64,000 bases of DNA from Pedobacter hiemivivus (GTDB lineage Bacteria; Bacteroidota; Bacteroidia; Sphingobacteriales; Sphingobacteriaceae): assembly GCF_004331685.1 (NCBI RefSeq), contig NZ_SJSM01000003.1:1-64000 (forward strand), in the 5' to 3' direction. Each line of letters begins with the position of its first letter. Position 1 is the stretch's first letter. The notes below the pieces were generated by a model that searched no databases, had not been told where the DNA came from, and worked only from the letters and a program-made list of their open reading frames with translations. The translations under genes were made by a program, and so were the position numbers. Positions 53,567 through 61,557 of the stretch are shown piece by piece.

Positions 53567-54553
53567 ATGAGAGAGATTCAATTTAGAGAAGCTTTGCGTG
53601 AAGCCTTAAGCGAAGAAATGCGTAAAAATGAAAACGTTTTCCTTATGGGCGAGGAAGTTGCGCAGTACAATGGCGCTTATAAAGTTAGTCAGGGTATGCT
53701 TGATGAGTTTGGCGAGAAACGTGTAATTGATACACCGATTGCTGAGTTAGGCTTTGCCGGTATTGCTATAGGTGCTGCAATGAACGGATTAACTCCGATT
53801 GTAGAATTTATGACTTTTAACTTCTCTTTGGTTGCTATAGATCAGATCATTAATGGTGCAGCTAAAATGTTGTCTATGAGTGGCGGTCAGTTTCCTGTTC
53901 CAATCGTATTCCGTGGCCCAACAGGTAATGCAGGTCAGTTAGGTGCACAGCACTCCCAGAATTTTGAGAACTGGTATGCAAACTGTCCAGGTTTAAAAGT
54001 TGTAGTTCCTTCTACTCCTTACGAAGCTAAAGGCTTACTTAAACAAGCTATTCTTGATCCAGATCCAGTTATTTTTATGGAATCGGAAGTAATGTACGGT
54101 GATAAAGGTGAAGTTCCTGAAGAAGAATATTACCTGCCAATTGGTAAAGCCAATGTGGTAAAAGAAGGTACTGATGTAACCATCGTTACTTTTGGTAAAA
54201 TGCTTACTCGCGTGGTAAACCCTGCGGTTGAGGAATTGACTAAAGAAGGAATTAGTGTTGAAGTGATCGATTTACGTACTGTACGTCCTATTGATTATGA
54301 AACAATCATTGAATCTGTTAAGAAAACCAACCGTTTAGTGGTTGTAGAAGAAGCATGGCCATTGGCTTCAATTTCTTCTGAGATTGCATTTAACGTTCAA
54401 AAGAATGCTTTCGATTATTTAGATGCTCCAATCTTGCGCATTACTTGTGCAGATGTACCATTGCCTTATGCTCCGACCCTTATTGCGGCGAGCTTACCTA
54501 ACGCAGAAAAAGTGGTAAAAGCAGTTAAAGAAGTAATGTACGTGAATAAATAA
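53567..54553 (+). CDS. pdhB: Pyruvate dehydrogenase E1 beta subunit
   Basis: 328 residues from the ATG at 53567 (MREIQFREALREAL). A start at 53540 adds residues not seen in the family and would overlap the promoter element. The TPP-binding beta-subunit segments FLMGEEVAQYNGAYKVSQG and the alpha-subunit-contact region RGPTGNAGQLGAQHSQ are present. It forms the E1 heterotetramer that decarboxylates pyruvate. The alpha subunit and E2 genes are not adjacent, so pdhB stands alone here. A terminator follows at 54593. Confidence 0.92.
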   Translation: MREIQFREALREALSEEMRKNENVFLMGEEVAQYNGAYKVSQGMLDEFGEKRVIDTPIAELGFAGIAIGAAMNGLTPIVEFMTFNFSLVAIDQIINGAAKMLSMSGGQFPVPIVFRGPTGNAGQLGAQHSQNFENWYANCPGLKVVVPSTPYEAKGLLKQAILDPDPVIFMESEVMYGDKGEVPEEEYYLPIGKANVVKEGTDVTIVTFGKMLTRVVNPAVEELTKEGISVEVIDLRTVRPIDYETIIESVKKTNRLVVVEEAWPLASISSEIAFNVQKNAFDYLDAPILRITCADVPLPYAPTLIAASLPNAEKVVKAVKEVMYVNK

Positions 54554-54592
54554 AAAATTATTGCCGCTTTTCTGAGCGCATGATGATATAGG

Positions 54593-54624
54593 ATCCTGTC
54601 GGTAATACCGGCAGGATTTTTTTT
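54593..54624 (+). terminator. Terminator of pdhB
   Basis: Stem ATCCTGTCGG paired with CCGGCAGGAT (one T-G pair) followed by eight T residues, 40 bp after the pdhB stop. Confidence 0.85.
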
Positions 54625-54708
54625 GTTAACCATAATTTATTTTAGGATGTCAATTGTTAGGTTTATTTTTGGCGGCAATTGTACGTTGGGAGATCAAACA
54701 AAATATAA

Positions 54709-57033
54709 ATGAGCAATCATTCTAAAATCATTGCTGCTGAATTGGCAGTAACGGAAAAACAAGTTATCGCTACTATTGAATTACTGGATGGGGGAGCAAC
54801 AGTTCCTTTTATTTCACGTTATCGGAAAGAGGCGACAGGAAGCTTGGACGAGGTACAGGTAGCAGGTATTCGCGACAGGTTTCAACAATTGAGGGAATTG
54901 GATAAGCGCAGAGAGGCTATTTTAAAGGCGCTTGCAGCACTAGATAAACTTAGTCCTGAATTGGAAGCGCAGATTAATGCTGCAACAAATATCGCTACCA
55001 TCGAGGATATTTACTTGCCATATAAACCTAAGCGCAAAACAAGGGCTTCTGAGGCGAGGAAAAAAGGATTAGAGCCTTTGGCGTTATTTCTATTGGAACA
55101 AGGTAAGGTAGCGCCGGAAACAGAGGCAGGGAAGTTCTTAAACGATGAGCTAGGTGTAACCTCTTTGGCTGATGCACTGGCAGGGGCAAGGGATATTATT
55201 GCCGAGTTGGTAAATGAAAACGTTGAGGCGAGAACCGCTATGCGTAATTATTACCAGCAAAAGGCCGCTTTTAAGTCTGTTGTGATCAAAGGGAAAGAAG
55301 AAGAAGGAATTAAATATAAAGATTATTTTAACTGGGAAGAGTCGCTTAAAACAGCGCCATCTCACCGGGTTCTGGCTATTCGTCGTGGAGAAAATGAAGG
55401 GATTTTGAAGCTGGATGCAACTCCGGCTGAAGAAGGTGCCATTGATATCCTCGAACGTCAGTTTGTTAAAAGTAACAATGCCTGTGCTGCAGAGGTTAAA
55501 TTGGCTGTTCAGGATAGTTATAAGCGCTTGCTTGGCCCTGCAATGGAGACGGAAATCAGAAGTCTTTCTAAAGAAAAGGCCGATGAAGAGGCTATTCGTG
55601 TATTTGCTGAGAATGCGCGTCAGTTATTACTTGCTGCTCCAATGGGACAGAAGGATGTGCTGGCTATTGATCCTGGTTTCCGTACCGGATGTAAGGTGGT
55701 GTGTCTGGATAAGCAAGGCAAATTATTAGAAAATACAACCATTTACCCGCACACAGGGCAGGGGAATGTTAAAAAGGCAGCAGAGACGCTTACCTCGCTT
55801 TGTGCCAAATATAATATTGAGGCTGTTGCAATTGGTAATGGTACCGCCGGAAGGGAAACTGAGGTTTTTGTTCGCGGATTAAATATTCCAGGTATTGTAG
55901 TGGTGATGGTGAGTGAAAACGGAGCCTCTATTTATTCTGCATCGGATGTGGCGCGTGAAGAGTTTCCTACACAAGATATTACGGTAAGAGGTGCAGTTTC
56001 TATTGGTCGCAGGTTGATGGATCCATTGGCTGAATTGGTGAAGATTGATCCTAAATCGATAGGTGTAGGTCAGTATCAGCATGATGTGGATCAGAGTAAA
56101 TTGCAGGCTTCGCTTGATGATACGGTAATGAGCTGCGTAAATGCGGTAGGTGTTGAGTTGAATACGGCCTCTAAGCAGGTGTTGGCTTATGTGTCTGGTT
56201 TAGGTCCTCAGTTGGCACAAAACATTGTCAATTATCGCAATGAACATGGTGCGTTTAAAAATCGCGAAAGCTTAAGGAAAGTGCCACGTTTAGGTGATAA
56301 AGCATTCGAGCAGGCAGCTGGTTTCTTAAGAATTAGGGATGCGGAGGCTGTTTTAGATGCGAGTGGTGTGCATCCTGAGCGTTATGCTTTGGTGCATAAA
56401 ATGGCGAGAGACTTAAATTGTAGCGTAAATCAGTTGGTTAAAGATACTGACTTGCAAAAGCAGATTAAACCTCAGCAGTATGTGAGCGAAGAAATTGGCT
56501 TGCCTACTTTAAATGATATCCTTGCTGAATTGGCTAAACCGGGAAGAGATCCACGTGAGCAGTTTGAGGTGTTTAGCTTCACTGATGGCGTAAATGAAAT
56601 CGCTGATCTGAAAGTAGGAATGAAGTTGCCGGGTATTGTAACTAATATTACCAATTTCGGGGCGTTTGTAGATATAGGTGTACATCAGGATGGTTTGGTG
56701 CATACCAGTCAAATTGCTGACAAGTTTGTAGCCAATGCGAATGAGGTTGTTAAAGTACACCAAAAGGTTGAGGTTACTGTTGTGGAGGTGGATGTCGCGA
56801 GAAAGCGTATCTCTTTGTCTATGAAAAAAGAGGTAGGAGCAAAACCTAAGCAGGATCATAAAGGGAGCGGAGATAGGGCTAAGGGTTCTGGTGCCAGGTC
56901 TTTTGCGAAGCCGGATCAGCATAAAAAAGCGGTGGCTAAGCCTCAGCAAAAGTCTGGGCAAAAAGAGAAAGCATTGCCTGAAGGGGATTTGCAATTGAAA
57001 TTAGAGGCGTTGAAAAATATGTTTAAAAAATAA
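54709..57033 (+). CDS. tex: Tex-family RNA-binding transcription accessory protein
   Basis: 774 residues. N-terminal helical Tex domain with FISRYRKEATGSLDEVQ; a YqgF/RuvX-like RNase H-fold region (LAIDPGFRTGCKVVCLDK); a helix-hairpin-helix DNA-binding pair (GPQLAQNIVNYR); and the C-terminal S1 RNA-binding domain (IVTNITNFGAFVDIGVHQDG, about 645-715). A basic Lys/Gly/Ser tail follows. Tex acts in transcription and RNA-processing complexes in bacteria. Single gene with no obvious operon partner. Confidence 0.94.
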   Translation: MSNHSKIIAAELAVTEKQVIATIELLDGGATVPFISRYRKEATGSLDEVQVAGIRDRFQQLRELDKRREAILKALAALDKLSPELEAQINAATNIATIEDIYLPYKPKRKTRASEARKKGLEPLALFLLEQGKVAPETEAGKFLNDELGVTSLADALAGARDIIAELVNENVEARTAMRNYYQQKAAFKSVVIKGKEEEGIKYKDYFNWEESLKTAPSHRVLAIRRGENEGILKLDATPAEEGAIDILERQFVKSNNACAAEVKLAVQDSYKRLLGPAMETEIRSLSKEKADEEAIRVFAENARQLLLAAPMGQKDVLAIDPGFRTGCKVVCLDKQGKLLENTTIYPHTGQGNVKKAAETLTSLCAKYNIEAVAIGNGTAGRETEVFVRGLNIPGIVVVMVSENGASIYSASDVAREEFPTQDITVRGAVSIGRRLMDPLAELVKIDPKSIGVGQYQHDVDQSKLQASLDDTVMSCVNAVGVELNTASKQVLAYVSGLGPQLAQNIVNYRNEHGAFKNRESLRKVPRLGDKAFEQAAGFLRIRDAEAVLDASGVHPERYALVHKMARDLNCSVNQLVKDTDLQKQIKPQQYVSEEIGLPTLNDILAELAKPGRDPREQFEVFSFTDGVNEIADLKVGMKLPGIVTNITNFGAFVDIGVHQDGLVHTSQIADKFVANANEVVKVHQKVEVTVVEVDVARKRISLSMKKEVGAKPKQDHKGSGDRAKGSGARSFAKPDQHKKAVAKPQQKSGQKEKALPEGDLQLKLEALKNMFKK

Positions 57034-57122
57034 CCATTCTCTTCAGAGGCTGCATTACTTGTCGCTGAAGAAGCTCCAAGAACGCTGAGGCCTCTTCTGG
57101 GTGATTTTTTTATTCACAACAC

Positions 57123-57149
57123 AAAGGCAGGGGTTTGACTTCTGCCTTT
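57123..57149. terminator. Hairpin between tex and the DUF1398 fusion gene
   Basis: 8-bp stem AAAGGCAG / CTGCCTTT with an 11-nt loop between the convergent stops at 57033 and 57168. A T-run is not directly adjacent, so termination efficiency is uncertain. Confidence 0.45.
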
Positions 57150-57167
57150 CGTATGTTAAAATCAATT

Positions 57168-58373
57168 TCATTCGGAATTTGGGATCGGTTCTGTCAGGAC
57201 GAGCTGATGTTTCTGATCATAATAAGTGCAGGTCATCAATGATAAATTCACTATCCATCTATCGATTCCTGTTTCCGCACAATGCCTGCAAAAGCTGAGG
57301 TAATCCGTTTGCCCTGCCTGATGCATTTTCAAATACTTCCTAAACTTTTTCTTATTACCCACAGCAGCGACGACTAAAGGTTCATATTGTGCCTTGGAGC
57401 TTAGCTGATGGCCATTATGCCCAGAATACAGGGTATGGCTATTGGATACGTAGGTCACAAATTCTGCTACGCCTAACTCTTTGATCGCTTGAACGTACTT
57501 AGGGAAATCTGCTCCACTTTTCACTTTCTCCTGTTCCTGCTCAATCGCTTTAAGTTCCATTTTGGGTTTATTAAAATGTTTAGAATCCCTCACAACTGAC
57601 ATCTCATCCCATTTTTCTGTCTGTTCGTTATCTACTATTCCATCCGCTATTACTGCTCTGAATACAGCAACAGGATTGAAGGTTTTACTATTGATGATCA
57701 GGTTACCAGAAAATGTTTTTTGTATAAACTGAAATGAAAACATAGAAATGCATAAACAGCCTGGTTCTATTTCAAAACTAAGTTCCTGCGCAGGAATAAC
57801 GTTATCTCTTGAACCATTTGGAATTTCAATCGACTGAATCGGACACATCGTTCTATTTCCATAAGTAAGGTCAAACATCCCCACAGCGATGTTTAGCAAG
57901 CAGGAAGTCGCTTTTGCTGGAAATTTCATGTCCTTTGAAACAAGCATTTCCGGCAATTTGATGGTCAGGATATTTCCCTCGATGCGCTGCTCAGGTTGCA
58001 CAAAGAAATTATCCATTACCGGTGAATCCGCATTAAATTCAAAACCATTGAGCCGATCAAAACTGTTGGCTGTAAAATGATAAGTTTCAGATTGAGCGTT
58101 GAATGCTTGTTTCAAGGCCTTTTGTACATCCGTTCTAAAGCGATAAACCATTGTTCCATCATAAAAATCTGTGATGATCTCCGTTGTAACGCTCCGGAAT
58201 TGTTCTGCCAGCGTACTGGCGATCCCAAATTGAGTTGCTGCTTTGTGTGTGTTTTCAGTTTGCTTCTCCTTTGTCAACCTGGATTTGCCTGTAACCAATT
58301 GCATGTTGCGATACTTCTTAAAAACAGCAGGTCCTATTACGCCTGTCAGGAATTTTCCGTCAAATTTTGCCAT
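57168..58373 (-). CDS. Fusion of an uncharacterised N-terminal domain with DUF1398
   Basis: 401 residues. Residues 1 to about 265 form an unrecognised domain (GPAVFKKYRNMQLVTGK, FYDGTMVYRFR, WDEMSVVRDSKHF). Residues 272-401 are a complete DUF1398 (YbcV-like) domain, including EKVKSGADFPKYVQ, AEFVTYVSNSHTLYSGHNG and TDYLSFCRHCAETGIDRW. The DUF1398 part starts at an in-frame Met272 (57560), where a stand-alone gene would start, so this looks like an in-frame merger of two genes. DUF1398 proteins occur singly, some in phage or prophage; function unknown. No signal peptide is seen. It lies in the accessory patch at 57-59.6 kb. Confidence 0.8.
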   Translation of the reverse strand: MAKFDGKFLTGVIGPAVFKKYRNMQLVTGKSRLTKEKQTENTHKAATQFGIASTLAEQFRSVTTEIITDFYDGTMVYRFRTDVQKALKQAFNAQSETYHFTANSFDRLNGFEFNADSPVMDNFFVQPEQRIEGNILTIKLPEMLVSKDMKFPAKATSCLLNIAVGMFDLTYGNRTMCPIQSIEIPNGSRDNVIPAQELSFEIEPGCLCISMFSFQFIQKTFSGNLIINSKTFNPVAVFRAVIADGIVDNEQTEKWDEMSVVRDSKHFNKPKMELKAIEQEQEKVKSGADFPKYVQAIKELGVAEFVTYVSNSHTLYSGHNGHQLSSKAQYEPLVVAAVGNKKKFRKYLKMHQAGQTDYLSFCRHCAETGIDRWIVNLSLMTCTYYDQKHQLVLTEPIPNSE

Positions 58374-58493
58374 GATCTATATGTTTTTTATAAATAAACA
58401 ACTGATCTAAGATAAGGTTTGGTTAGCGTACTACAAAATTTCAAGTTAAAAAAGATTAAACAGTAATCATACTCCATGTTTTTATATTAAAAG

Positions 58494-58537
58494 TTGGAGT
58501 ATAGTTGGACTATACTTGGACTATATTTGGAGTATTA
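58494..58537. repeat. Four tandem 11-bp units upstream of the DUF1398 fusion gene
   Basis: Units TTGGAGTATAG, TTGGACTATAC, TTGGACTATAT and TTGGAGTATTA run directly end to end. The 11-bp period is close to one helical turn, which would place each unit on the same DNA face. It is 121 bp upstream of the fusion-gene start (minus strand) and after the stop of the small gene at 58567. Confidence 0.7.
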
Positions 58538-58566
58538 TACTAGGCAGACCGATCGCTTATTTATTT

Positions 58567-58857
58567 TCATCCCTTAGATGGCTGAATTTCCAGTTTCCTC
58601 TTTTCCGTATATATAAACGCCGCATTTATAAATTCAATGAGTTGGGTGTAAAAGTATAGCATATCGGCATTTTCATCTCCCTCGGTAAATCTGACTGAGT
58701 TATTCACCCATCCCTTATAGAGTTGCCAAGCTTTTTCCCTGATATGATGGAGATCATTGTTATCCAAAAAGTCGACCATTGTGCTTAGAGGGTTTTCTAA
58801 TTCATAGTCTGATAAATTTGCGGGCTGGTAATCCAGTTTTTTCATGATGTTTTCCAT
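58567..58857 (-). CDS. Small hypothetical protein, possible accessory family
   Basis: 96 residues from the ATG at 58857 (alternative start Met5). Helical, acidic in the middle, with the pattern LHHIREKAWQLYKGW and NNSVRF followed by FYTQLIEFINAAFIY. The same layout is seen in the small protein at 26235-26534, so they may form a family confined to accessory patches; this is by-eye comparison. No known motif. It lies 42 bp downstream of the HEPN gene on the same strand, so they may be co-transcribed. Confidence 0.6.
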   Translation of the reverse strand: MENIMKKLDYQPANLSDYELENPLSTMVDFLDNNDLHHIREKAWQLYKGWVNNSVRFTEGDENADMLYFYTQLIEFINAAFIYTEKRKLEIQPSKG

Positions 58858-58898
58858 AATCTTATTTTTAAATCAGTATTGAATAGTAAAATTGGTTG

Positions 58899-59267
58899 CT
58901 AATTGGCGGCTGTGGCTGGATTGGCAAATTCGTTATATAACATGGCTTGTTGTGTTAACTGTGCTATCTTCTCTTCACACATTACCTTAGCAAGTGCTAC
59001 AAACGCAATAATCTTATTGTATAAAAACCAGGAGTCATCTTCGGAAATGTTAAAAGTATCTTTGTATCTCGCTCTCGAATAACTTTTAAGCAATACTTCA
59101 AAAAGTCTTTCGTCATCAGGGCTACCGGATAAGAACATTTCTATGGGGGCATTTGAAAAGCAGGAGCAGAGGTGTAAAAGACGGCGTAAATTACGCATCT
59201 CTGCTCGATAGGCCAGATGCACCCTGATCAGTGCAATACAGGTTTGTTCTACAGCCTGATGCAGCAT
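58899..59267 (-). pseudogene. HEPN-domain protein, 5'-truncated
   Basis: 122 residues from the ATG at 59267. MLHQAVEQTCIALIRVHLAY, RAEMRNLRRLLHLCSCFS and LLKSYSRARYKDTFNI are the core of a HEPN domain seen in Bacteroidota. In intact proteins this core is preceded by the first HEPN helix. Here the same frame upstream of the ATG continues in family-like fashion (EQHNVCIFMLHQAVEQ) and then meets a stop about 12 codons before. The N-terminal part, often a nucleotidyltransferase, is therefore missing. It may be a decayed toxin-antitoxin-like gene or a short functional HEPN. It lies head-to-head with an XRE regulator 48 bp away. Confidence 0.65.
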
Positions 59268-59315
59268 AAATATGCATACATTATGCTGTTCAATAATGTC
59301 TTACTTAGCTATTAA

Positions 59316-59555
59316 ATGAGTGAAATTTCTAAAATAGAACAATTTGTGATTGATAAAGTGAGAGAGCTAAGACTTAAGGCGGGCATAAGTCAAGTTAACC
59401 TCTCGATAGAAATCGGGCTAAGTTCAAAATTTGTTGGTAACGTTGAAAGCAGTAAAACACCTGATAAATATAATCTAAACCACTTAAACAAGATCGCTGG
59501 TATTCTTAATTGCTCTATCAAAGATTTCTTTCCGGATCAGCCTTTACAAGGGTAA
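59316..59555 (+). CDS. XRE-family helix-turn-helix regulator
   Basis: 79 residues. The Cro/C1-type helix-turn-helix spans about 12-70 (LRLKAGISQVNLSIEIGLSS, then FVGNVESSKTPDKYNLNHLN and IAGILNCSIKDFF). No extra ligand domain, so a simple DNA-binding regulator. It is divergent from the truncated HEPN gene with 48 bp between the starts, the arrangement of many toxin-antitoxin or defence loci. Targets are unknown. Confidence 0.85.
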   Translation: MSEISKIEQFVIDKVRELRLKAGISQVNLSIEIGLSSKFVGNVESSKTPDKYNLNHLNKIAGILNCSIKDFFPDQPLQG

Positions 59556-59560
59556 GTATT

Positions 59561-60403
59561 TTATCCGAAGACTTTTAGTGTTTCATCAAACGCTGCCCAG
59601 ACCATGTATGGGTGAGAATCTGTATGGTATACCTCTCCGGTTGCGCTAATGCCAATAACACCGGCAAAGCCATCAATGGTAGCTAATTCCTGAAATGATT
59701 TATCACAGGCAGCTTTAAGGGTAAAGCCGTCGGTTACGCGGGTGACAATCTTAGTGGCAAGGCCGGCGCTTACAATGTCTTCGCCAACTCCTGTGCAGGA
59801 AATGGCTGCGTGTTGGTTGGCAAAGTTGCCGGCTACAGTAGCGGAGTCGCTAACGCGGCATGGGATCTCAAAGCCTTTACCTCCTGTAGAGGTTGCTGCG
59901 GCAAGGTTGCCGTATTGATCTAAAGCAACACAGCCTACTGTTCCTTTGCGTAAGGATTCGTTTTTTTTTGCTTCGTATTCTTGTTGGCGTTGCGGAGTAA
60001 TGGGATTGTAGAACTCGAAACCGTTATTGCGGGCAAATGTGAGCGCGCCATCTCCGCTTAATACGCGATCATCGTAAGCCAGTAGACTTTCCGAGATCTT
60101 TATTGGGTGTTGTACGTTTTCTATATTGATGACTCCGCTAAACTTTTGGGTTATTCCATCCATAAGGGAGGCACTTAGCCGTACCTTGCCATCACTTTGT
60201 ATTTGTGAACCCAGACCGGCATTAAATAGGTCATTGTCTTCCAATAATTTCGTACCAAAAACAACGGTTTCTAAGGCAGTATGTGTTTTTAGGTAGTTGT
60301 AGGATTGTTGGGTAATATCCGAAAGGGCGTCTTGTTTTGCTTTTTTCGTTTCCTGGTTGGTTGCCGACTCACTGAAAAAGCCACCATGAATAATAATTTT
60401 CAT
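59561..60403 (-). CDS. iaaA: Isoaspartyl peptidase/L-asparaginase (Ntn hydrolase)
   Basis: 280 residues. The autocleavage site is Gly154-Thr155 in RKGTVGCVALD, where Thr155 becomes the nucleophile of the beta subunit. The substrate-binding segments FNAGLGSQ, SASLMDG and STGGKGFEIPCRVSDSA are intact. The enzyme hydrolyses beta-aspartyl dipeptides such as beta-Asp-Arg. It lies 5 bp downstream of cyanophycinase on the same strand, which gives it a clear job: finishing cyanophycin breakdown to Asp and Arg. It has no signal peptide, so it is cytoplasmic. Confidence 0.9.
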   Translation of the reverse strand: MKIIIHGGFFSESATNQETKKAKQDALSDITQQSYNYLKTHTALETVVFGTKLLEDNDLFNAGLGSQIQSDGKVRLSASLMDGITQKFSGVINIENVQHPIKISESLLAYDDRVLSGDGALTFARNNGFEFYNPITPQRQQEYEAKKNESLRKGTVGCVALDQYGNLAAATSTGGKGFEIPCRVSDSATVAGNFANQHAAISCTGVGEDIVSAGLATKIVTRVTDGFTLKAACDKSFQELATIDGFAGVIGISATGEVYHTDSHPYMVWAAFDETLKVFG

Positions 60404-60408
60404 TGCTG

Positions 60409-61284
60409 TTAGTCTATTGAAACTGATTTTGGATGGTGGATAGTGAGTTGGTGTAAGCTAAGGTCGTATACGTCGCCGTCGGACATGGTATGAACCGTCA
60501 TATTACTGATGGATACCGGTTGTCCCATCTCTACATCTGTAAGGTTAGTATCGGTGATATTTCTCCCATCTACCAAAATTACCATACCTGAGCCAATGGC
60601 TTCCATGGTATTGCCATTTGAGATGTATAAGCCTGTATCTTCACCTAAGCCTATGCCCAGGATTCCTGGATTGCTGGCCGTAGCATATAAAAGTCTGCCG
60701 ATTCTTCCTCTTTGGACAAAATGAGTATCTACAATTACGCCGTCGATAAAGCCCAATCCGCCAGTAATTTTTACTTCTCCTTTTAACAAGGCGTCCTTGC
60801 TGCTTCCTTGATAGATCATGTTTTTTGAACTGGCAGCCGCTCCGGCAGATGTACCTGCAATCACAATCGCTTCATCCTGATATTTGTCGAGCAGGATTTG
60901 GTGAATTGAAGTGCCTCCAAAGATGGAGGATAGGCGGAGTTGATCGCCTCCAGTAAAGATGATCACATCTGCGGCCTTTACACGAGCACAATTTTCTGCT
61001 GCATTGGCCTGCTCTCTTTTGGCAATATTTAGTACCCCAACATTATGAACCTCAAGTTGGGCAAATGCCTTAATGTACTCTTCGCCTACTTTTTCGGGTA
61101 TTAAAGATGCAGTCGTGATGATCTCAAAGCGCGATTCCGTATTCTTTGATGATTCTGTTGTGATTCTTTTTAAAATGCCCCTTTCAAAAAAGTTCATATT
61201 CTGGGGCAATCCAAACATAGTTTCTGTAAAACTTCCTGTATTTATTGCACCCCCTATTATTATTAATTTCCCTTTTGGAGTCAT
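60409..61284 (-). CDS. cphB: Cyanophycinase
   Basis: 291 residues, peptidase family S51. The serine nucleophile is Ser146 in AGTSAGAAASS; other conserved parts are IIGGAINTGSF, FTGGDQLRLSS and VDTHFVQRGRIGRL. It cleaves cyanophycin (a polymer of Asp with Arg side chains) to beta-Asp-Arg. No signal peptide is present, so it should act on intracellular polymer. It is divergent from cphA with a 273-bp regulatory region, and followed by the isoaspartyl peptidase gene. Confidence 0.92.
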   Translation of the reverse strand: MTPKGKLIIIGGAINTGSFTETMFGLPQNMNFFERGILKRITTESSKNTESRFEIITTASLIPEKVGEEYIKAFAQLEVHNVGVLNIAKREQANAAENCARVKAADVIIFTGGDQLRLSSIFGGTSIHQILLDKYQDEAIVIAGTSAGAAASSKNMIYQGSSKDALLKGEVKITGGLGFIDGVIVDTHFVQRGRIGRLLYATASNPGILGIGLGEDTGLYISNGNTMEAIGSGMVILVDGRNITDTNLTDVEMGQPVSISNMTVHTMSDGDVYDLSLHQLTIHHPKSVSID

Positions 61285-61312
61285 TTTGCCTGTAATATAT
61301 TATCAATAATTC

Positions 61313-61320
61313 CAAATATA
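61313..61320 (-). promoter_or_regulatory. Promoter -7 element for cphB-iaaA
   Basis: On the minus strand TATATTTG matches TAnnTTTG exactly, 28 bp before the cphB start codon at 61284. No equally clear element was seen for cphA in the rest of the 273-bp gap. Confidence 0.5.
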
Positions 61321-61557
61321 TATGCAATAGTGTAAAATCTGCCATTTTTATTAATAATAATGGGATTTATTTATGATTTTTTGGACGGTTTTCCAGATTT
61401 CGCCCTTGCGAAAAATAGATGTAAACAATCCATATTGGAGTAGTAATTTATTAGAAAAATATGCCCAACTTTAATGTCTCCATTTGACCGTATCATGATA
61501 ACTGTAAAAGATTCCTATAATGCGGTCACAATCAACACATAAAACAATAATTTCGAT

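Noticed and set aside
58494..58537. CRISPR array.
   Set aside because: Units are 11 bp and directly abutting, with no spacers and no cas genes.
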